From the NCBI RefSeq assembly GCF_026210795.1, contig NC_089432.1, forward strand, positions 1,612,001-1,676,000: 64,000 nucleotides of DNA. Direction: 5' to 3'. The translations under genes and the position numbers were made by a program. The first letter of the stretch is position 1, and every line of letters starts with the position of its first letter. This document shows, one piece after another, positions 36,725 through 47,197 of this stretch. This DNA comes from Rhizophagus irregularis (lineage: Eukaryota > Glomeromycota > Glomeromycetes > Glomerales > Glomeraceae). Below the pieces are notes generated by a model that saw only the letters and a program-made list of their open reading frames with translations, did no database searches and had not been told where the DNA came from.

Positions 36725-36764
36725 TATCCACACGGTGGATAAAGAATTTGTATTATAAAATGAG
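36725..36764 (-). promoter_or_regulatory. Inverted repeat and TATA-like sequence upstream of the protease gene
   Basis: About 90-130 bp before the protease ATG lies TATCCAC-ACG-GTGGATA (36725-36741), an inverted repeat with 7-bp arms. ATTATAAAATG is at about 36751-36761; on the coding strand it reads CATTTTATAAT. Spacing fits a fungal core promoter with an operator-like site. Function is inferred only. Confidence 0.35.
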
Positions 36765-37050
36765 GGGAAGGAGAGATTAGACTCTGGTTAGGATTTTTTA
36801 TTATTATTTTGATTTTTGATTTTTCGGATGAAGAAAATTGTAAAGCAAAACTGGTTTGTATTTATATACAAAAATTTCTCAAATTTGGAAAATAAATTTT
36901 ACTTACGCATTGTTGTTAACGATTACGTTTTTAGTGAAGATTTTCAAGCAATATTAAACTCGGCCGTAGATCCTTGTTCGGTTTTAATGTACTGTAAGTT
37001 TGTTTCAAATTTTATACTTATTTACCAAAATTGTTATGTTGCACACACAC

Positions 37051-37629
37051 AACAGGGCGGACGTCCCTCGAATTTGCAGATCATTTGCCGATCATTTATT
37101 TATGATGATGTCACATTAGAAAAAAGAAATGTCTATTTTTTATATTAATGGAAACATTTTCAGAAAAATTCTACAGATATTATTCCAAAATGTGATATAT
37201 ATATATGTATATGTATTTGCAAAATCGAAATATTATTGAAAATTTACTGATATAAATAATGATTTAACATTATTTATTAAAAATTTCATATCATTAATTT
37301 CTGTTAAATGTTAGAAATTTAACGGAATTAAATTCAAAAAATTTTGTGGCACAATTTGTATATTAATTTGTGGCATTAATTTATTAAATTTTATGGTACA
37401 ACCTATTAATTTCATATTTAATTCAAAAAATTCTCCAATAATTAAAAACCTGTATTTTGTAACGGATTACTGTATTTGTCTGTATTATTTTTACTATAGA
37501 TTGTATATAATATAGAGAATATTTATGCAAAGTTTCAAGTTTCGCCCACGCGCATTCACCTTCGCCCATCCGTTTAATAAATTGTTATATGTGACCGACA
37601 AGGTGATAAAAAGTATGTCCACTCTGTTT
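37051..37629. mobile_element. Second, older copy of the Mutator-like MITE
   Basis: The ends (AACAGGGCGGACGTCCC and GTATGTCCACTCTGTT) and interior landmarks (GATCATTTGCCGATCATTT; AAAAACCTG...; AAGTTTCGCCCACGCGCATT versus AAGTTTCGCACTCGCAAATT) match the element at 32180-32810 along its length. Ends are degraded and no clean duplication is seen. An open frame across its left boundary (36816-37148) is not a gene. Confidence 0.7.
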
Positions 37630-37699
37630 AGTTACACGGGTTCTCGTTTTTTATTATTTTATATTTTTACATAATATTAAAGAAAAATGCTAGTAATAA

Positions 37700-38045
37700 A
37701 CGAGTTATCAGCCATTTTTGCAATTGACGCACGTCCTAAATGTGTGACAGGTTACGCCGAATATGTTGTTTAAAGTATGTGGCGTATTTTTTTAATAAAA
37801 TCGCGTTTCAAATTTTTCAGCCAAAACCTCGTTTGTCGTTCTAAATGGAATTTCTGAGCAGACAAAATTACACCTCTACATATAATTTTAAGGTTTTGAA
37901 CACAAGTTCATTAAGGTTTTTTTTTTTTTAAAAGAAAAGATTTTGTAAAAAACTGTCTGTGGCACATTTGTCGATCATTCCAAAAAAGTATTTAAACCTG
38001 TCACACATAGGATAATGCCCAATTGACCAAAGGTGATAAGTGCGA
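37700..38045. mobile_element. Short TIR element
   Basis: The left arm CAATTGACGCACGTCCTAAA then TGTGTGACAGGTT (~37722-37757) is matched in reverse complement at ~37995-38030 (AACCTGTCACACATAGGATA then ATGCCCAATTG). Arms extend about 45 bp with mismatches. No coding capacity. Superfamily unknown; exact ends uncertain. Confidence 0.55.
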
Positions 38046-39659
38046 CATATATTTAGCCAGTGATCTACATATATCTTTATATCAAAAAAAGAAAGGCCTA
38101 GACCGGTCTATGGCAAACGAAGTGTCAGCTGCCAGGTGCGTCGATTGATTAGAATTCCAGAATTGAAAAAAAAGTTTATTGGATGAAGTTAAATTTTTAT
38201 TTAAAGATAAAATCATTAATCAATGCCATCTTTCAGAAGTTGAAACCGATTAGCATTAATTGGTTAATTAATTATCCTATTAAGACGGTTAATCAGTTAA
38301 TCGATTAAACCATGATTCTGGCCAAAATTCTCTAATGCGGTGAAATTTAAGTCGTGTTATCCAAACCCACATAACGTCATAACCCGTCGAAATAAATTTT
38401 TCACGGGTGACTCTTAGGGTTGTTAACACAAATTAGCGAATAAATTACTTACAAAGCAATACAAACTTAATTTTTTGAATATTTTCGTCTTAGTGAAAAA
38501 AATATACCTTATTGTAAAATGTGATAAATATATTTTAAAAATGATACTTTTACAATGATACAAAAAAATCACATTATCATGAGAATATTTGTGTTAATAT
38601 AATCCCTATTGACCATATTGATAACGCTTCTTATCTAAAAATATATACAGTATTTATTTCATTTTCACTTTTTATTTAAATTGATGAGTAACTTATTAAT
38701 ACCTTTAACGCTTATAAAATTTGAATTATCTTAAAGAAAATTTTTGGATGAATAAAAATAATAAATTCTTTTTGTGATAATTTTTGAAATGGTGAAACTT
38801 ACCATCATAATTTATTTCAAAAATTACATAAACTATGCTCTATAAAAGTTTCTAAGAAAATTCGATCTTATGTCTGAGTTCTTTCAGAAATGATTATTTA
38901 TTTTAAAATTTTTATAAACTGAAAACAGCAGAAATTTGATTTGAATTTTGTTTAATAAATCACTATTTCGGATCGATATAATCAAACTTTTTTTCATAAT
39001 TATACTAAATAGTACTTAAGTAAAATTAAAAGTTTATTTGGAATATAACTGTATAGATTTTGTATTATATAATATTATTGTTTATATAATAAATATTTTA
39101 CATAACGAGAAACTGTCGCCGGTTTTGAAATAGCGTGATCAGGTGATTTGAAAACAAAAAAGCCAGTGACTCTTTCTCGTAATTTTTAGTACAATTATTT
39201 TTTATAACGTACTGCGTAAATATTTATATTTACAATTACACACACAGAGGCCACCAAGGCTATTTTGCGTTTTTACAAACCTTTAAAATCCCACCCACTT
39301 TCAATTTTCGTACTTCCTATAGCTGCAGGTTGTGATCGCCGAGGAAGTGAAATGTTGTACGAACGCAATATTGGGCGATATTACCTTTTACGATTAATCC
39401 GGCTACGCTTACCCTTATGACAATCAATATTACATCATGAAGCTTTACCGTCAAATGATGCTACAGTATTCTTCATCGACTTCTGCACGACCAAATATGA
39501 ATTTTATCATAACGATGATAATCACCAATTTTCGAAGAAAATAGTGAGCAAATACTTTAAACGGTTTCACTGACTATTAAAAGACAAACTGGTTGCATTA
39601 CGTGATCGTATTAGAAAAACAAAAACTTTTGTAAGATTTTCATTCAAGACTTACGTCAT
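38046..39659 (+). other. Intergenic, no gene recognised
   Basis: AT-rich up to about 39230. From 39240 to 39660 composition is more balanced, suggesting a decayed coding or retroposed sequence that leads into the relic at 39660, but I cannot assign frames or a family. Confidence 0.4.
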
Positions 39660-40249
39660 ATATTTACAGTCAAATGTCCTCAACCTGCGGCTTATACTAT
39701 GTCGAAAAAACGATGGCGCTGTACTAAAAACCATAGTTTCATTCTTTCAACTTACGTTAGGGAACATATTCTACGCGATCACAAATTTTATAAAAATTAT
39801 TTACAAAATAATTTAAACAAGAAGAAAATAATTCACAACAACCGTTTAGGTATTAATTACACTTGCACAGTTGCACTATCAAAAGATACACGGATCACCA
39901 ATCTAGAAATTATGAAAAGGAAACCTATCGGAAAGCTACTTTTTTTAAACTCTACCGTTCCTTCACATATGATTTTGTACGTACAAAGAATCTAAGAACG
40001 TTGGGAACCGTATTACTCGGGTTAATGTTTCACTGTAACACTAACAATGAAGATCACGCCCGATGTACTCGTCAAATACTTGTTAAAGGCAAGTTCATTA
40101 AAACTATACAACATATTCCTCAGAAATTTGTGGCGCCTAAACTCCCTTTAGTACGTGCTCGTCAACTTACTTTTTCTTACTATGTATTTATACCTCTAAT
40201 TAGCATTCTACACAAAGTTAGTACGGGTCTCATCCTTAAAATAAAATAA
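39660..40249 (+). pseudogene. Unrecognised coding relic in two frames, with A-rich tail
   Basis: One frame reads MSKKRWRCTKNHSFILSTYV ... IINNRLG-like text from 39699. From about 39890 a second frame takes over (YRSFTYDFVRTKNLRTLGTV ... FHCNTNNEDHARCTRQILVK ... PKLPLVRARQLTFSYYVF) to a stop at 40249. The balanced base composition and residue mix suggest former coding sequence with a frameshift. Directly after the stop comes CTTAAAATAAAATAAATAAA, very like the 3' tail of the retrotransposon at 44720-53298. It may be a retroposed fragment or an old element end. Family unknown. Confidence 0.3.
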
Positions 40250-40312
40250 ATAAAAAAAATAAAAAAACACAAAAAAAGTCGAAAAAAGACAATAAAAAAT
40301 TTTACTAAAATA

Positions 40313-40520
40313 CAAACCAACAATTTACAATGCAAACCTACCGTTTATAATGATCATAAACAATTTATATTAATTAAAAAATTATATATCAAAATTCTTA
40401 CTAAATAAATAAATAAATAAATACTAAATAAAAAATATGATATTTCCTTTAGTAATTGAGCACAAAATATATTTTAATAATATATATAAATTTGACAAAG
40501 ATAACAAAAGAACAATAAAA
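40313..40520. repeat. Left copy of a ~200-bp direct repeat flanking the nested element block
   Basis: AACCAACAATT..., AAATAAATAAATAAATA, then TTTCCTTTAGTAATTGAGCA, AAATATATTTTAATAATATA and AAATTTGACAAAGATAACA align with 54892-55080 in the same orientation, with moderate divergence. Both copies follow an AAATAAAATAAA-type tail. Probably two copies of one dispersed repeat 3' end. Confidence 0.55.
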
Positions 40521-40869
40521 TAACTATTTTGATTAATTTATTGCTATAAATTAAAAATTTCATATTAGTATATAAAATTCTCAAATATATACTATAAAAT
40601 TTACAAAAAAACAAATTTCAACTATTATTAGTGATGGTATCGATAGAAGGTTTGAAGAACAATTTATTATAATATTAATATAATTGATTAAATTTTATAG
40701 AATCGAATACGAAACTGATGATTAAAATGAAAAAATTTCTGTTAAGGTACATAATTTTGGATCATCTTTATATTCTTAGTGCACCGAAAACAAAGAAAAC
40801 AAAGTCCATCCCTATAAGAAATATGTATACGGAAAGGATACGTTTTGTATACATTTTATGTACGTTTCT

Positions 40870-40891
40870 ATAGATTCCGTATACAAATTCC
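40870..40891. repeat. Left target-site duplication of LINE-B (~22 bp)
   Basis: ATAGATTCCGTATACAAATT plus CC is repeated exactly at 44484-44505, directly after the poly(A) tail of LINE-B. This defines the 5' truncation point of the retrotransposon. Confidence 0.9.
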
Positions 40892-43800
40892 CAGATGAAC
40901 TTGTGAATTTATTAACCGAATTATTTTTGGAAAGGAAAAATAAGGTGTTTACTCCTGGTGGTTTAACAGAAGAATACGATGTTCAATGTGGAATTGATCA
41001 GGGGGAAATTATCTCGCCGTTGTTATGGATAATTTACTACGACCCTCTGTTGTCAAAAATTAAAAATTCTGGTTTAGGATATAATATAGACGGTAAAAGG
41101 GTATTAAATTTATATGAAAACATTGATGAAAAAGTAGAATTGAATTTCCCGGGTTTGTCCTATATGGACGATACAAATTTCTTATCTGAAAATAAGGCTG
41201 ATTTAGAAAAAATATTGGAGATAGCTGATTCCTTTTATAATATAAATGATATTAAGATCAATAAAGAAAAATCAGAATTACTTTGGAAAACAAAAAAGGG
41301 TCATAATATGTCTGAAATTGTAAAGATCAAGTTTGGAAATAAAGATTTGATAATTAAACCAGCAGACAAGAAAGGATCAGTCCGAATATTGGGAGTATGG
41401 TTCAATGCATATAATCGACGAGAACACGTGATCGCACAAATACGTGAAGAAGTTAGAAATTGTTGCGAGACAATGATATTAAGAAAAAAGTTATCGGATA
41501 AACAGATGAGTTTTATTTTCAATGTACTGATAATACCCAAAATAGAATATCATGCGCAAATGATTATATTGACCGAAGAAGAATGTAATTCCTTGATCGC
41601 CCCTTTTAGGATGCTTTACAAGAATAAGATAGGATTAGCAAGAACAGCTCCTAATGCTTTAATGCATACGAGGGAATTCTACAATTTAAAAAATTTTTCC
41701 GATAATCAATTACAAGCTAAAATTACGAATTTTATAATACAGATTAACGACAATAACGAGTTAGGACAAGTTACTAGAATAAGGCTTTATAATTTACAAG
41801 AGTTACTTTTACTAGTAGATGATCCATTATCATCTTTAACCGTGAACGATATCATAAGGTATAAGAAGATATTTAGGGCACAATTAAGAAATTCCTTTCT
41901 GATCGAAAATATTCTTTTAATGAAAAGCCATGGATTTGATGTTAAAAATAATAATAATTCAACAAAAAATTTAATGAAAGTACCAGGAGGTAACGTTAGA
42001 ATTAAAGATATTATCGGTGAAAGATTATTTTTTAAAAATATTTTATCTTTGAAAAAATTGAATGTCGTTTTTTTGGATCAAATTTTGACTTTAGATGGAA
42101 AAAATATGTTAATATTTAAAGAAGTATTTGATAAAAAATTTAATACATTTGGATCGCGGAATAAGAGTTTAATTAAAAATCTTGGGAAGAATTAGAAAAT
42201 AGAATTTTAATAGACTCTGAAAATAATAGAAAAATTAAAAAAGAAATTTATGACAAACTTTCGCATGGTTTAGCAAAAAATTTAAAGGGAACGGATATTA
42301 AACCAGTAGCAGTTGATCCATTATCGTGGAAATCCTTTGTAGCTGTAGTAGGAAGTAACTCAAAAGTTATTTATGGGAAAAAATATAATACGATGAATGG
42401 ATGGATAATAATGGAACATTTTGAAGTATTAAGTAATCCAATGGATATGTCCATAGTGATGAGGAAATGTGAAGGTTGTGCTTTGAATGAGAGAGATAAA
42501 TTATCGAACGAATATTTATACAAGAATTCGTCTTGTTTATTAGCGTCGAGAACTGATTGTACATTTTATTTAGAAAATATAAAAAATTCGAAAGGTATTT
42601 TAATGAAATCGAGTGAGTCTTATATAATAACAGAATTTATACAAGAACATTTCGAAGGTTTTTTATTACATGATAGTATCTTTTCTTGTAATCCGTATTT
42701 ACACGGGTGGGATGATGCTATATTAATCGAAAATAATTATGAGTTTAATAATGTGATAGAAAATATATTTTTAAAGAAAAATCGAATAATAATATAAGTA
42801 TAGAAAAAATATTGAGTATCAATTTAAAGATAAAAAGTTTAGAGAAGGTATATATTTATATAGACGGGTCCGTTATTAATAGTGGGACCGAGAATATAGA
42901 AGGGTTAGCAGGTATTAATATTTATGATAATGAGCATAATTTCATTGATGAAATGTATTTTTCGATTGAAAATTGGATATCACCAATCAAGGCGGAAACG
43001 GCTGCATTTTTAATAGCGTTAATTATTGCGTTCAACGTTGAAAACGTTAAAATTTTTACCGATAGCGAAAATGTTTATAGAAAATATTATAATATCGTTA
43101 AAGAAAATTCGATTTACGGTGCTAGGAAAATATTAAAAGAAGAAAATAATATATATATGTGGGCACTTATAAGACAAATGTTAGTTAAAGATAAGATTAT
43201 AGTGCCAACGCTAATCAAGATAAAAGCGCATGCCGATAATGTTTATCATAATTTATTAGATAAAAATATTAAAGAAAAATATGGAGATCTTGATAGGGTT
43301 TATTCGATTAATGTTAATTATAGTAATATTGATGACATTAATTATGTTGTTATCTGGAATAATATTGTGATAGAAAAACGACTGCGACATTTTATTCGTC
43401 AATATACAGATGTACGGAATTTTGAACAATTTTTAAACTTACAACGAAATGCGAAATACAGAAAGAATCAAATTGATTGGTATATTACATTTGAATATTT
43501 GAAAGAAAAAGAAGGCGCTTTAGTGACTAGTTTGTGGACATCTAAAAGGCGTCGTAAGAAAATGCAAAAACTGATAGAAGAAATACCTACAATTGAACAT
43601 TGTAAAAAGTCCCTATTTGATTTATTTAAAGATTGGAAATGTCCACGATGTGAAAAGAAAAAAGAAACTTTTAACCATGTTTGGAGATGTAAATCTCAAA
43701 AAAAGATGATGATGTTAATTACAAAAAATTCTTTTGAATTTCTTTTCAAAGAAATTTCAGATTTAAATTGTTATGAGATTAAAAAGGAAGAATTTCTTAA

Positions 43801-44218
43801 ATTTTTTCAAGAGAAAACTTATTGTATATTATCAGAGGATACAGATAATTTAACGTTTATAGATGTTATTAAAGGGTTATTTCCTTTAGATATTACGAAG
43901 TTCTTAATAGATATTAAGATAAATAAGGATCATCGAATGGCGTTAAGTGTCTCATTTTTAGAATATGTTTACGATGAAACCTTTAAGATTTGGGAGGACA
44001 GATGTGAAGTAGAAATTAAGAAAGAAAAAGCTTTTCGAATTAATAGAGCGAAAAAAATGTCAACGAAAAGTTACGATCCCGAATATAAAAATAGGCTTGA
44101 CGGGTTAACCACGCCACTATATAATAGGGCTGAGGGTTTGCTTGCTGGGATTTATTTTAATAAAAAGCCTTTGGATTTTACAGTTTTTGTGAACCGGATT
44201 ATGTTTAGTTTTTTTTAA
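40892..44218 (+). pseudogene. LINE-B ORF2 remnant: RT C-half, RNase H, zinc motif
   Basis: Starts mid-RT with DELVNLLTELFLERKNKVF; codons before 40892 are target-site sequence. Visible in order: CGIDQGEIISPLLWIIYYDP (near 40990); the catalytic box SYMDDTNFLS (41158-41187); the thumb with KINKEKSELLW; ILGVWFNAY; and a CEGC zinc-like motif near 42470. RNase H follows: YIDGS at 42858, KAETAA, FTDSEN near 43060 and IKAHADN near 43224. The C-terminal zinc motif CPRC...HVWRC is near 43640-43690. The frame shifts near 42183 (WEELENRIL continues in another frame) and again near 42790, before the RNase H. Even without these breaks the truncation makes it inactive. Confidence 0.9.
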
Positions 44219-44483
44219 TTTTTTTATTATTTTCTATTTTGTTCGCCCGATAGGGTGAGTTTTATTTTGGTTCTTATTTTATATAGTTCTATTTTCATTT
44301 AATCTGGTTTGTTAGGGGTGATTTAATTTATTATTTCATTCTAGATATTTAGTTTAGTATTATTGATTAGATAGTTTTTTTACTATAACTGTTATCAAAC
44401 TAAAGACATAATTGTAATTTCGTTGATCAATTTAATTAATAAAAGTTCGTTTGTTAGCCAGGGAAAAAAAAAAAAAAAAAAAA
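40892..44483 (+). mobile_element. LINE-B: 5'-truncated non-LTR retrotransposon with poly(A) tail
   Basis: Bounded by a 22-bp target duplication on both sides and ending in a ~21-base A-run (44464-44484). Only the 3' ~3.6 kb was copied: the endonuclease and the first half of the reverse transcriptase are missing. This is the usual outcome of target-primed reverse transcription that stops early. It inserted into the CCCTATA-TIR element. It differs from LINE-C in tail type (pure A rather than AAATAAA units) and in RT box (YMDD rather than YLDD), so it is a separate family. Confidence 0.9.
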
Positions 44484-44505
44484 ATAGATTCCGTATACAA
44501 ATTCC
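44484..44505. repeat. Right target-site duplication of LINE-B
   Basis: Exact copy of 40870-40891, directly following the poly(A) tail. Confidence 0.9.
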
Positions 44506-44702
44506 AATAAGCAATTCATTTTTGAACATTTTTTAAAAAAAACTGATGTATACGAAATGTATACGGAAAAAATCAATCATACGGAATGTATACGGAATTT
44601 TTAAACTTAATATTTTTAGAAAATAATTTTACAAAAATCTCGTATCATAACACGAGATCACGTGATTGTTTATTGTTTTGTTATGATACGTTTTTTGTTT
44701 TT

Positions 44703-44719
44703 ATATAAACCCTTACTTT
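44703..44719. repeat. Left target-site duplication of LINE-C (17 bp)
   Basis: ATATAAACCCTTACTTT recurs exactly at 53299-53315 right after the AAATAAA tail. Loose similarity continues for about 30 bp beyond (ATGAG, CGATCTTC), so part of the match might reflect a repeated leader and not only a duplication. Confidence 0.75.
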
Positions 44720-44865
44720 TTTTTTTTAATATATGAGCTTTTCCACGTCGATCTTCTGTCCAAAAATTAGCTAAAGAACACTACATAGAAAAATATTTTT
44801 CCTACTTATTAACATACAAAAATTATTAAATTTTTAGACTTCCCAACGTGAAAAGCATATAATAG

Positions 44866-47142
44866 ATGGCGCAAAACACTCGCTCAAAAAATTCAAGAAA
44901 ATTCTCTCATAAGGCTCAACTAGAAACTCATACTAGTCTTACTGATGAAGCAATAGTCGCTGAGACCTATAGTGACGACTCAAACTCACCCCTTGATCAA
45001 GGGCTAACAAAACGAACAAAAACAGATACAGTATCAGACGATACTTACTCTGAACCCAAAGTCAATAATGATATGGATATTGACAAAAACTTAGAAAAAG
45101 AAATTGTTGTTTCCCCGAATTCTGACACCGAATCACGTGATCCCATTAGTGCAAATAAACAAACACCAATCAACACAGAATCGGATGACATGATCACAGA
45201 TCTTCCAAACAAAGATACTAATGGAGCTTTTGCTCCCGGATCATCCAATACACAAAATACACAACAACAAAACAATGACGAAATTACACGGAGCATTCTT
45301 ATTTTTAAAGAAAATCCCTCCACCACAAATTGCCAATATTTTATTTTTTTCACGAAGGAACAATTTGACGCCAACAAATCTAACAATGAAATTATAAATT
45401 CAATCAAAAATGCATTTCTTACAATACATCACGCTATTGGTTACAAATACCAAAAGAAAGCTACCCTGGAATTTTTCACGGTGCAAATTAATAACGAAGA
45501 ATGTTATAACAATATAGTTGACAAACCGATAGCACTCCTTAACAATATTACCCCTCGTCCATACTCAAAAGATTTAATCGATCAATTGATCGCTACCAAA
45601 CTTAATAAAATTGAAGAATGTACCGTTAAATTGGCAAACGTCCCATTCAACTATGACGTAAACCTTCTCATCAAACACTTTGCTAATTTTACAAAACAGT
45701 CTATTGCCAGTTTTAAAGAAATCAAACCTAATCTTAAAAGAAGAAGACCACTAGACAACAGGAATACCCAACGCACTCAATCACCTACCTATAAACAAGT
45801 GATTATCACTTTTGACAAGAGATCAGCTGTTGAATATTTATTCGCCCAACATAAATGGGGAATACTTATAGAAAACTTTCTAGTTCGTACTTTACCAATA
45901 GATGTAAATTCTCAAATTTACAAACAGCGAAACACTCCCACATATGTAGTCACAGGTATACCACTTAACGCCAATATTTTGGACCTAGAACCCCTAATTA
46001 ACCACGTCAAAGGTAGATCCTTGGCATTCGTTCCAACCAACCCGAATTCATTACACAAAGTAGCATATATTTATACGGATTGTAAAATAGATGATCAATC
46101 TAGCATTATTAAAAAATTTGACACACCATTTAACGGAGCCAAACTCTTTATTTTTCCGGCATCACAGAAAAAGTATACAGACACTTGTGGATATTGTGGT
46201 GACGATAATCACACGATTAATGATTGTAAAGAAACAGACTATGTACTACTACCAAACAATCGTGGCCGACGTTTTAGGAAAAAATTTCTGGCCAGACCCA
46301 ACAAATTTACGATGGATGATTCAAATAAATCCGTATATAATCGTATTAGAATAATCACCAGATCTACGCCCAATGAGCATAATCCCAACCATAATGGTCC
46401 TAATCAATCGTTACATTCAAAACCAAAATACCCTAACAATACCAATTATAATCATAATCAAACACAGTATCAACAACCAAGATATGGTAAAAGTATCAAT
46501 AATACACAATCAATCCCACATGGATCATGGTCACATCCTACCGAAGAATCTAGGTATAATTCTTCAAATAAAGGTAAAGGACGCAAACAGGACAACGATA
46601 TCGAAGAACTTAAAAAACAAATCACACATCTCAACACTATTATCAAAGACCTTAGTTCACAAATTAAAGGCCTAGATATTACTCAAAAAACCCATAATAA
46701 AGATATTAAATTATTACAAGAACAAGAACGTCGTCATGCAGAGGACATCGAAAAAATTAGAGTGGAATGTGAGAAAACCAATACAACCATTACTAAACAG
46801 TCAGAGATCATTAGTGACATCCCAGAAATGGCATCAATCCTGAGAAACATTAACAACTCAGGGATATTAACACATTACCAACCACAACAAGAGGCATATG
46901 GTACACATAATTACGCCCATCCACCTCACAATTTATACGTCGAGGAACACGTACATCAACAAGAAGAGATCTATAGTGAATACGAGGATTCTAATAATGG
47001 CTACGAATCTTCAGATACAATTAATACCCGCATATTTCCTGATGATGATAATTATACATCATCACATCCCACATCATCTTCATTCCCCTCTATAACATCA
47101 AGAGTAGGTGGTTTCCTCGGTCTCAACCAGAGACAACAATAA
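44866..47142 (+). CDS. LINE-C ORF1: nucleic-acid-binding protein, 758 aa
   Basis: An intact frame from MAQNTRSKNSRKFSHKAQLE to TAA. ORF1 proteins coat the retrotransposon RNA to form the particle used for reverse transcription. Residues 1-150 are polar and probably disordered. Residues ~150-430 contain two alternating beta/alpha segments reminiscent of RRM folds (VKLANVPFNYDVNLLIKHF; TYVVTGIPLNANILDLEPLI). A CCHC zinc knuckle lies at C441-x2-C444-x4-H449-x4-C454 (CGYCGDDNHTINDC), followed by an Arg/Lys-rich stretch. Residues ~575-660 are a likely coiled coil (IEELKKQITHLNTIIKDLSS). The tail is Ser/Thr/acidic and ends GGFLGLNQRQQ. ORF2 begins about 55 bp later in another frame. The RRM assignment is tentative; the knuckle and position make ORF1 secure. 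Confidence 0.9.
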   Translation: MAQNTRSKNSRKFSHKAQLETHTSLTDEAIVAETYSDDSNSPLDQGLTKRTKTDTVSDDTYSEPKVNNDMDIDKNLEKEIVVSPNSDTESRDPISANKQTPINTESDDMITDLPNKDTNGAFAPGSSNTQNTQQQNNDEITRSILIFKENPSTTNCQYFIFFTKEQFDANKSNNEIINSIKNAFLTIHHAIGYKYQKKATLEFFTVQINNEECYNNIVDKPIALLNNITPRPYSKDLIDQLIATKLNKIEECTVKLANVPFNYDVNLLIKHFANFTKQSIASFKEIKPNLKRRRPLDNRNTQRTQSPTYKQVIITFDKRSAVEYLFAQHKWGILIENFLVRTLPIDVNSQIYKQRNTPTYVVTGIPLNANILDLEPLINHVKGRSLAFVPTNPNSLHKVAYIYTDCKIDDQSSIIKKFDTPFNGAKLFIFPASQKKYTDTCGYCGDDNHTINDCKETDYVLLPNNRGRRFRKKFLARPNKFTMDDSNKSVYNRIRIITRSTPNEHNPNHNGPNQSLHSKPKYPNNTNYNHNQTQYQQPRYGKSINNTQSIPHGSWSHPTEESRYNSSNKGKGRKQDNDIEELKKQITHLNTIIKDLSSQIKGLDITQKTHNKDIKLLQEQERRHAEDIEKIRVECEKTNTTITKQSEIISDIPEMASILRNINNSGILTHYQPQQEAYGTHNYAHPPHNLYVEEHVHQQEEIYSEYEDSNNGYESSDTINTRIFPDDDNYTSSHPTSSSFPSITSRVGGFLGLNQRQQ

Positions 47143-47197
47143 TCATTGATTATTGCCCTATACACAAGTATTATCTCTCAACTATCAGGGTGGATTA

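Noticed and set aside
36816-37148. 110-codon plus-strand frame
   Set aside because: Runs across the left end of a MITE; no family resemblance and low-complexity ends.
45045-45407. 120-codon minus-strand frame
   Set aside because: Antisense of LINE-C ORF1; the sense frame has the zinc knuckle and coiled coil.
46091-47095. Three alternate-frame ORFs in the 3' half of LINE-C ORF1
   Set aside because: Ile/His-rich out-of-frame shadows of ORF1.
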